Assembly: GCA_040376605.1 (NCBI GenBank)
Contig: JBEIQI010000034.1
Location: forward strand, 1-19,059
Length of the DNA: 19,059 nt
Source of the DNA: JANWKQ01 sp040376605
Lineage (GTDB): Bacteria; Bacteroidota; Bacteroidia; CAIKAF01
Reading direction: 5' to 3'
In this document: positions 14,525 to 19,059 of the stretch, piece after piece
Numbering within the stretch: position 1 is the stretch's first letter
Layout: the number at the start of each line of letters is the position of its first letter
Made by a program: the position numbers and the translations under genes
Notes under the pieces: model-generated
The model's input: only the letters and a program-made list of their open reading frames with translations
Told to the model about the DNA's origin: nothing
The model's database searches: none

Positions 14525-15507
14525 TGGATCGATTAAAATTGGAAAATCAATTTACCTGCAGAATTTGTGGCAACCACCAAAACAATGTACATTGGAAGGC
14601 CAGCGAAATGATGTATGGGCTAAAAGATGAATTTAATTATTGGGAATGTAATCGATGCAAATGTGTGCAAATAGAAAATTTCCCAGAGAACATGTCACGC
14701 TATTATCCTTCGCATTATTATAGTTTTAGAGTTTACGATGGTAAAAAGTTTAAAGGGACTGGTGGATGGTTTAAAAAATTACAATTTAAATCATCGGTTC
14801 AACCTCAAAATATTTTTCAGCAACTCATTAAAAGTTTATTCGGAATAAAAAACTATTTGATCTTTAAAGATCTTTCCATTACAAAGGAGACCCGTATTTT
14901 AGATGTGGGATGTGGAAATGGCAAAAGTTTTTTATATCCCTTGGCCGAAATTGGATTTACCTCGGTGGTGGGCTGTGATCCATTTATTGAGCAAACTATT
15001 GAATATCCCAATGGATTAGTAATAAAAAAATGCGACATTGAAAAGATGGATGGGAAATGGGATATCATTACCTGGCATCATTCGTTTGAACATATTCCCA
15101 ATCCATTGGAGAATTTGCAAAAGGCCTCTCAAATCTTATCCGAAAAAGGGGTATGTATTATTCGCATTCCAACCAGTTCGTCTTATGCCTGGGAACATTA
15201 TAGAACCAATTGGGTACAATTGGATGCACCCCGACATTTTTTTCTGCATTCGAAAGAGAGCATGGAAGTTTTGGCAGCAGCCTGTGGAATGGAACTTTAT
15301 CAAATTCAATACGATTCCACTCATTTTCAATTTTCGGGGAGCGAAAAATATATCAAGGACATTGCTTTGGCTAAACCTCGTCCTAAAGGTTTGATACATT
15401 TTATAAAAAGAAAAAGATTAAAACGAACCTATCAGATTAAGGCCAGAAAATTGAATGCAGAAAATAGGGGAGACCAGGCCGCGTTTTTTTTACGCAAGAA
15501 AAATTAA
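14524..15507 (+). CDS. SAM-dependent methyltransferase with N-terminal zinc-ribbon-like domain
   Basis: 327 aa. The N-terminus has two CxxC knuckles, CRIC (C12, C15) and CNRC (C42, C45), a probable zinc-binding module. A methyltransferase core follows: motif I ILDVGCGNGKS (125-135), acid D152 after strand 2 (VVGCDPF), HSFEHIP (186-192) and VCIIRIPTSSS (210-220). The combination of zinc ribbon and Methyltransf_23-type core is common in O-antigen, sugar and surface-glycan loci. The C-terminal tail (290-327) is very basic, possibly for membrane or polyanion contact. The gene begins within the stop of the dehydrogenase gene (TAATG), so it is coupled to it. Its own stop overlaps the stop of the convergent small gene (TTAA at 15504-15507). 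The methyl acceptor is unknown; a sugar or a modified acid made by the neighbouring dehydrogenase is a reasonable guess. Confidence 0.85.
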   Translation: MDRLKLENQFTCRICGNHQNNVHWKASEMMYGLKDEFNYWECNRCKCVQIENFPENMSRYYPSHYYSFRVYDGKKFKGTGGWFKKLQFKSSVQPQNIFQQLIKSLFGIKNYLIFKDLSITKETRILDVGCGNGKSFLYPLAEIGFTSVVGCDPFIEQTIEYPNGLVIKKCDIEKMDGKWDIITWHHSFEHIPNPLENLQKASQILSEKGVCIIRIPTSSSYAWEHYRTNWVQLDAPRHFFLHSKESMEVLAAACGMELYQIQYDSTHFQFSGSEKYIKDIALAKPRPKGLIHFIKRKRLKRTYQIKARKLNAENRGDQAAFFLRKKN

Positions 15508-15725
15508 TGAGGAATTCTATTTAATAAACTCCAAAAAGATTGGATAATTGGACTCGCCGCCTCTGCAGGCAGGTGAACTTTGGTTGTTTTTTGAATAGAT
15601 GGATGGTTGGCCTGACAAGAGTTGGTATATTGATGTATCCAAAATGTGCATTGAGATACCACTAATACCAACAATACAATCATGATAATTCTAAATAGCC
15701 TTACTTGTTTTTGAATATTATCCAT
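15504..15725 (-). CDS. Small single-pass membrane protein
   Basis: 73 aa with one strong transmembrane helix (about 11-30, FRIIMIVLLVLVVSQCTFWI) after a short basic N-terminus, then a polar tail with C37. No family is recognised. Support that it is real comes from upstream signals: a -7 box TAGTTTTG on the minus strand (15758-15765), a TTG 20 bases further upstream (15786-15788), and a leader carrying a perfect palindrome (15735-15752). The stop codon overlaps the stop of the convergent methyltransferase gene. The C-terminal part is encoded by a GC-rich patch (15551-15577), which may be an inserted short repeat that altered the original C-terminus. Short length keeps confidence moderate. Confidence 0.55.
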   Translation of the reverse strand: MDNIQKQVRLFRIIMIVLLVLVVSQCTFWIHQYTNSCQANHPSIQKTTKVHLPAEAASPIIQSFWSLLNRIPH

Positions 15726-15734
15726 GCTTGAGCA

Positions 15735-15752
15735 AATTAGATGAATCTAATT
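15735..15752. promoter_or_regulatory. Palindrome in the leader of the small membrane protein gene
   Basis: AATTAGAT-GA-ATCTAATT is a perfect inverted repeat with 8-base arms and a 2-base centre. It lies between the putative promoter (15758-15788) and the start codon at 15725, where a bound dimeric repressor would block transcription. The 2-base centre makes it an operator candidate rather than an RNA hairpin. No ligand protein is evident. Confidence 0.45.
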
Positions 15753-15757
15753 AGGAT

Positions 15758-15788
15758 CAAAACTATTCTTTTAAAGGATGTTTACCAA
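15758..15788 (-). promoter_or_regulatory. Promoter of the small membrane protein gene
   Basis: On the minus strand a TTG (15786-15788) is followed after 20 bases by TAGTTTTG (15758-15765), a match to TAnnTTTG with near-ideal spacing for Bacteroidota promoters. The box ends 32 bases before the ATG at 15725. Confidence 0.55.
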
Positions 15789-15842
15789 CCTGTTACAAGA
15801 ACATTTAAAAGCATTTATCTGTTAATAACCTTTTTTTAAAGC

Positions 15843-16169
15843 TTACTTTCTGCCTATCAGCCTTTTAAAGAAACGTTTTTCGAACTCCCAGAAGAATTTA
15901 AATTGTCCGAAAATAAAACCATACATAAGGAGCATGATATTGTAAATGGGCAAAATGGCAAGAAGGTAAATCACTGTTTTTACCCATCCTTGCAGCTCAT
16001 TGATACCCACCAATTGTTGAAAAGGTTTTTTGATAAAAAGTACCGATGTACCCGTACAAATAAATGTAAGTAAAACCAACACTACCTGCAATGCGCTTTT
16101 GAGCTTCCACTTTTCTTTAAGCTTGATAATCCAGGCAGGCTGCGGCTTCATATTGGTCGTTTCGTTCAT
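15843..16169 (-). CDS. DUF6787-like small membrane protein
   Basis: 108 aa with two hydrophobic helices (about 27-46 and 64-87). The N-terminal LKEKWKLKS (17-25) and the C-terminal block FGQFKFFWEFEKRFFKRL (87-104) resemble the short Bacteroidota membrane proteins I know as DUF6787, whose members are sometimes mislabelled as prolipoprotein diacylglyceryl transferase; it is far too short to be that enzyme. The function is unknown. Its ATG lies three bases after the stop of the PD40 lipoprotein gene on the same strand, so the two are almost certainly one operon. That could reflect an envelope role shared with a surface or periplasmic beta-propeller. The family call rests on pattern memory, not on a search. 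Confidence 0.8.
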   Translation of the reverse strand: MNETTNMKPQPAWIIKLKEKWKLKSALQVVLVLLTFICTGTSVLFIKKPFQQLVGINELQGWVKTVIYLLAILPIYNIMLLMYGFIFGQFKFFWEFEKRFFKRLIGRK

Positions 16170-16172
16170 GGT

Positions 16173-17288
16173 TTAATCCACCCAATCAGCTACAAATAAA
16201 TTGGTACTGCGTGTTCCACCGTTGTTACGGTTACTGCTGAATAAAATTTTCTTTCCATCAGGGGAGAACATCGGGAAGGCATCGAATACAGGATCAAATG
16301 TAATTTGTTCTAATCCGGTACCATCCAGGTTAATCATCCAAAGGTTAAACATAAATTCTTTAGGCGATTGATGGTTGCTCGAAAAAATGATTTTGTTTCC
16401 AGAAGGGTGAAAAAAGGGAGCCCAATTGGCTTTTCCAAGGTTGGTAATCTGTTTTTTATCCGATCCATCTACATTACAAACATAGATCTCCATATCACTA
16501 GGCTCAACTAAATGTTGTTTGAGCAGGTCCTTATATTTAGCTACTGCCGTGTCTGCTTTGGGTCTGCTGGCACGATAAACAATTTTGGTTCCATCCGGAG
16601 AGAAAAAAGCTCCTCCATCGTATCCTAATTCATCGGTAATTTGTTTTACATCACTTCCATCAATATTCATGGTATATAATTCTAAATCGCCCGATCTATC
16701 GCTGGTAAAAACAATTTTATCTCCTTTAGGACTTACGGTACCTTCAGCATCATAGCCTTTTTTATTGGTCAATTGTTTAACTACCTCTCCTTTTAAATTG
16801 GCCACATAAATATCCATGGTTTCATAAATAGGCCAGTAGTAGGCTCCTTTTTTTCTTTCAGGTGTTGGAGGGCATTCAGCACCTGATTTATGGGTACTTG
16901 CATAAAGGATTAATGAATCGCCCGGTAAAAAATAGGAGCAAGTGGTTCTTCCTTCGCCTGCAGAAATTAAGGTAGGTTTGGTGGTTCTCATGTCTCCGTC
17001 GGCCAAATTCCACATAAATATCTGATCGCATTCGATTCCATCTTCTTTGGCGGTTCTTTGAAAACAAAATTTGGTCCCATCAAAACTCCAATAGGCCTCG
17101 GCATTATCACCCCCAAAAGTGAGCATTTTTATGTTGGCTAAATGTTTCTCCTGATCGTATCTGCAAGTATCCTTAACGGTTGGGGTATTCAGGCTGTCTT
17201 TATCTCCCTCTTTTTTGGTTTGATTTTTTCCTCCACAACTGGCTAAAACAAAGGTTAATGTGCAAACAATCAGTGTACTATATTTCAT
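16173..17288 (-). CDS. TolB-like PD40 beta-propeller lipoprotein
   Basis: 371 aa from the ATG at 17288. The signal peptide ends in a lipobox LASC (15-18), so C18 should be lipidated and the protein anchored to a membrane. The frame also runs up to a TTG at 17309, but that codon overlaps the -7 box at 17307-17314, ruling it out. The body contains repeated PD40 (WD40-like) blades, for example SPKGDKIVFTSDRSGDLELY followed by DGSDVKQIT, then SPDGTKIVYRASR, PSGNKIIFSSN and SPDGKKILFSSNRN. The family includes TolB and the propellers of prolyl-oligopeptidase-type proteins, but here there is no peptidase domain, so a binding or scaffold role is likely. An early Cys-rich part (DTCRYD, GIECDQ, TTCSYF, AECPP) is unusual. 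The DUF6787-like gene follows after 3 bases. Confidence 0.9.
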   Translation of the reverse strand: MKYSTLIVCTLTFVLASCGGKNQTKKEGDKDSLNTPTVKDTCRYDQEKHLANIKMLTFGGDNAEAYWSFDGTKFCFQRTAKEDGIECDQIFMWNLADGDMRTTKPTLISAGEGRTTCSYFLPGDSLILYASTHKSGAECPPTPERKKGAYYWPIYETMDIYVANLKGEVVKQLTNKKGYDAEGTVSPKGDKIVFTSDRSGDLELYTMNIDGSDVKQITDELGYDGGAFFSPDGTKIVYRASRPKADTAVAKYKDLLKQHLVEPSDMEIYVCNVDGSDKKQITNLGKANWAPFFHPSGNKIIFSSNHQSPKEFMFNLWMINLDGTGLEQITFDPVFDAFPMFSPDGKKILFSSNRNNGGTRSTNLFVADWVD

Positions 17289-17306
17289 TGGATGTAAAAT
17301 TTGCAG

Positions 17307-17314
17307 CAAATATA
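17307..17314 (-). promoter_or_regulatory. -7 promoter box of the PD40 lipoprotein gene
   Basis: The minus-strand sequence TATATTTG matches TAnnTTTG perfectly and ends 18 bases before the ATG at 17288. It settles the start codon, since any start further upstream would fall in or before the promoter. Confidence 0.6.
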
Positions 17315-17363
17315 CTCAATGCAAATTCCTATAAAGCAGCCTTTAAGCATTTTCACCTGTTTT

Positions 17364-17380
17364 AGGTATTCAATATACCT
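17364..17380. repeat. Short inverted repeat upstream of the PD40 gene
   Basis: AGGTAT (17364-17369) and ATACCT (17375-17380) are perfect complements around a 5-base loop. The site is about 50 bases upstream of the -7 box of the PD40 gene, in the divergent spacer to the hydroxylase gene. It may be an operator; chance cannot be excluded. I see nothing else in 17315-17520. Confidence 0.25.
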
Positions 17381-17523
17381 GATTTGGTTTGGACCGGGTG
17401 ATAAGTTAGGGCCTAAGCTCCTGTGTGGTATTTAGTTGGGTAAATATTTCAAAGGGGTTTCCATGGGTACCTATGGTCAGGTTCTCAAATTCCGAATATC
17501 ATTTATCTCAAAAAAATTATCCT

Positions 17524-17531
17524 TACCTTTG
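17524..17531 (+). promoter_or_regulatory. -7 promoter box of the fatty acid hydroxylase gene
   Basis: TACCTTTG is a perfect TAnnTTTG box ending 18 bases before the ATG at 17550. It implies a short leader and argues against the longer open frame that begins at 17436. Confidence 0.65.
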
Positions 17532-17549
17532 CGTAAACAAAATTCTTCC

Positions 17550-18203
17550 ATGCAAGAGAATACATCAACAAAAGATGCACCTATAAAAAAGAAACTATTT
17601 GTTTCGCATAAAGATGAGTCTATTAGAATGTTTAAAAGCAACTTTATGGATTTCTTTTCTAGAACTCCATTTTGGGTGCCTCTAATCATTTACATTCCAT
17701 TAATGATTGTTTTAGGTTATCGATCGATTGCCATTAAACATAATGAATGGTATGTTTTTGCTGGCTTATTTGCCGGTGGAATTTTTGTTTGGACCATGCT
17801 CGAATATCTTTTACATCGTTTCGCATTTCATTACCATCCAACCACTCCGGCCGGAAAGCGATTTTTATTTATTGCCCATGGTGTACATCATGATTATCCG
17901 AATGATAGTTTACGTTTGGTAATGCCTCCTAGTTTATCATTACCCTTGGCTGCTTTCTTTTATTTAATGACCTGGTTAATTGGTGGACCTCAATATGGAG
18001 AATCTGTATTTGCCGGTATGGTAATGGGATATATTTTATATGATGAATTACATTATGCTACCCATCATGCTACCTGGCAATGGGGTTGGTTTCAAAAACT
18101 AAAAAAATACCATATGAAACACCATTATAATGATCCGGATAGAGGATTTGGTGTTAGCAGCCCTTTTTGGGATAATATATTTAGAAGTAAATTTAAAGCA
18201 TAA
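17550..18203 (+). CDS. Fatty acid hydroxylase superfamily protein, FA 2-hydroxylase-like
   Basis: 217 aa from the ATG at 17550. The frame opens at 17436, but the promoter box at 17524-17531 and the family start support the shorter form. Histidine boxes for a di-metal centre are complete: H89-R-F-A-F-H94-Y-H96, H110-G-V-H113-H114, H168-Y-A-T-H172-H173 and H188-M-K-H191-H192. The segment HGVHHDYPNDSLRLVMPP (110-127) is the form seen in eukaryotic FA2H/Scs7 fatty acid 2-hydroxylases. Hydrophobic segments lie at about 41-60, 68-86, 129-146 and 151-165, so it is an integral membrane enzyme. It probably hydroxylates an acyl chain of a membrane lipid using O2. Sphingolipids and 2-hydroxy fatty acids occur in Bacteroidota, which fits. 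The gene is monocistronic and ends at the bidirectional terminator 18205-18230. Confidence 0.9.
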   Translation: MQENTSTKDAPIKKKLFVSHKDESIRMFKSNFMDFFSRTPFWVPLIIYIPLMIVLGYRSIAIKHNEWYVFAGLFAGGIFVWTMLEYLLHRFAFHYHPTTPAGKRFLFIAHGVHHDYPNDSLRLVMPPSLSLPLAAFFYLMTWLIGGPQYGESVFAGMVMGYILYDELHYATHHATWQWGWFQKLKKYHMKHHYNDPDRGFGVSSPFWDNIFRSKFKA

Positions 18204-18204
18204 C

Positions 18205-18230
18205 AAAAAAGGCTCCATTCGGAGCCTTTT
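18205..18230. terminator. Bidirectional intrinsic terminator between convergent genes
   Basis: GGCTCC (18211-18216) pairs with GGAGCC (18221-18226) across a 4-base ATTC loop, with AAAAAA before and TTTT after, so the stem extends through A-T pairs. It begins just after the hydroxylase stop and lies 4 bases from the stop of the minus-strand gene at 18235. It should serve both. Confidence 0.88.
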
Positions 18231-18234
18231 ATAT

Positions 18235-18945
18235 TTAATGCATATCTTCGAAACTGACATCCCCTTTCATCATAAATATTTCTCCCGGTAACAAAAACGC
18301 TTCTATTATTTTATTGGCCGATATTTTTTGTCGGGAAATATGTATAAATTCCATTTCATAACCATGTGCAAAAATTTCTATTTCTAACATATCGGGAATT
18401 TTATTTTCTTCGATGGTGATGGTTACCAAACCCTGTCCGTTAGAGGTAAAAGTCCCTAATTTTTCTATTCGAACCACTGCTCCGTAGATGGCCAATTTGG
18501 TATCGCTGGAATATATTTTAAGGTTATAGGTTACTAAACTATCTTTGGAAGGTTCTGTTTTTATATCCTTATCTCTAGCTTCCTCTTTGGCAAATGACAT
18601 GGGCTTGGGATATAAATGTTGTGGGGTCCGTTGCTGCGCAAAACTATTGCTAGGCATCAACTGAAACATGCCTGCTACCAACATGGCCGCTATGGACGGC
18701 CAACGTACCGACTTCTTTTTATTTACGAATCCCATGGGCCTATTTATTTGTGTAGAATAAAAATTACCACAAATTTTTTCGCCTTTATGTTTTAATAGAT
18801 ATTGAACGATTTCACTATCCGACATTTTACTAAAATCAATGACCACCCTTTGGCAACTGGAACAATGTTTACCTTGATCCAGTTGGGGCATTTGTTGCCA
18901 ATCTTCATTACAGGGTTTGGCTATGCTAAGTTTTAATGTTTTCAT
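18235..18945 (-). CDS. CxxC-domain membrane protein with CarboxypepD_reg-like C-terminus
   Basis: 236 aa. The N-terminal cytoplasmic module has C12, C28-S-S-C31 and C59 in the pattern PCNEDW..GKHCSSCQRVVIDFSKMSDSEI..KICGNF, which I know from Bacteroidota membrane proteins of unknown function and which is probably metal-binding. One hydrophobic segment follows (about 82-104, ending SFAQQ), then a linker rich in charged residues. A beta-sandwich-like domain follows (about 140-236; LKIYSSDTKLAIYGAVVRIEKLGTFTSNGQG) resembling carboxypeptidase regulatory-like domains. The layout suggests a cytoplasmic cysteine module linked to a periplasmic binding domain. The gene lies 10 bases downstream of another minus-strand coding region whose C-terminus resembles its own, so it is probably part of a tandem pair in one operon. 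Function unknown. Confidence 0.83.
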   Translation of the reverse strand: MKTLKLSIAKPCNEDWQQMPQLDQGKHCSSCQRVVIDFSKMSDSEIVQYLLKHKGEKICGNFYSTQINRPMGFVNKKKSVRWPSIAAMLVAGMFQLMPSNSFAQQRTPQHLYPKPMSFAKEEARDKDIKTEPSKDSLVTYNLKIYSSDTKLAIYGAVVRIEKLGTFTSNGQGLVTITIEENKIPDMLEIEIFAHGYEMEFIHISRQKISANKIIEAFLLPGEIFMMKGDVSFEDMH

Positions 18946-18955
18946 GGTTGATTTT

Positions 18956-19059
18956 TTAATGCAGATTTAAACTGATTCCTCCGTTCATCATTTGATGCCG
19001 ATCAACAGGCATGGGTTTTAAATATACCTCGATGCTGTTTTTATTTTTAAAATCTTTGA
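18956..19059 (-). CDS. C-terminal fragment of a probable paralogue of the 18235-18945 gene
   Basis: Partial gene running off the right edge. The minus-strand frame gives 33 residues ending NSIEVYLKPMPVDRHQMMNGGISLNLH and a TAA at 18956-18958. The end aligns with the end of the downstream protein (KIIEAFLLPGEIFMMKGDVSF): shared IE-x-[FY]L-x-P, then MM-x-G and a [VI]S. This supports a real coding region and a tandem duplication. The ten-base gap to the next start fits an operon. The rest of the protein is outside the window, so domain content is unknown. Confidence 0.6.
   Translation of the reverse strand, partial: KDFKNKNSIEVYLKPMPVDRHQMMNGGISLNLH

Noticed and set aside
15038..15394. Alternative plus-strand frame of about 118 codons inside the methyltransferase gene
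   Set aside because: It overlaps the conserved methyltransferase core in another frame and matches nothing recognisable.
15843..16169. Prolipoprotein diacylglyceryl transferase
   Set aside because: Relatives are sometimes labelled this way, but 108 residues and two helices cannot form that enzyme.
17180..17365. Plus-strand 61-codon frame across the PD40 gene start
   Set aside because: It is antisense to the lipoprotein N-terminus and promoter and has no recognisable features.

Overview
The window looks like a chromosomal segment of a low-GC (roughly 37 %) member of the Bacteroidota. Three things support this. Two secreted proteins end in type A sorting domains of the type IX secretion system (T9SS). 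Several genes carry a Bacteroidota-type -7 promoter box (TAnnTTTG) at a sensible distance, and Shine-Dalgarno sequences are mostly absent. The families present (REC-Crp/Fnr fusion regulators, DUF2306, DUF6787-like, PKD/T9SS proteins, sphingolipid-type fatty acid hydroxylase) are typical of that phylum. The genus cannot be named from the sequence. No tRNA, rRNA, CRISPR array, transposase, phage gene or origin was found.

Layout. 1-1047: 3' part of a response-regulator/Crp-Fnr fusion gene, followed by an FNR-type palindrome and a promoter in front of a 135-aa conserved gene (1136-1543). 1642-4690, plus strand: a TlpA-like thioredoxin, a CNHCP-type redoxin, a methyltransferase, a DUF2306 membrane protein and a small secreted cysteine-rich protein. 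4706-8337, minus strand: a four-PKD T9SS cargo protein and a T9SS-exported deiminase resembling Porphyromonas peptidylarginine deiminase, separated by a terminator and a promoter. 8398-8560: a GC-rich intergenic element with a strong hairpin. 8598-12616, plus: bifunctional ftcD (histidine degradation / folate one-carbon) and a membrane-anchored patatin-like lipase. 12781-15507, plus: a tightly packed trio of an unrecognised protein, a D-2-hydroxyacid dehydrogenase and a zinc-ribbon methyltransferase. 15504-17288, minus: a PD40 lipoprotein, a DUF6787-like membrane protein 3 nt behind it, and a separately promoted one-helix small protein. 17550-18203, plus: a fatty acid 2-hydroxylase-like enzyme. 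18235-19059, minus: a CxxC membrane protein and the tail of what looks like its tandem paralogue.

Most of the window is ordinary housekeeping and cell-envelope content. I see no convincing new multi-gene system. The points most worth checking are the FNR-type box next to the regulator fusion, the deiminase that keeps the residues associated with C-terminal-arginine citrullination outside Porphyromonas, the patatin fused to a polytopic membrane domain, the GC-rich element, and the operon containing an unknown gene at 12781. Every stretch without a gene is shorter than 300 bases.
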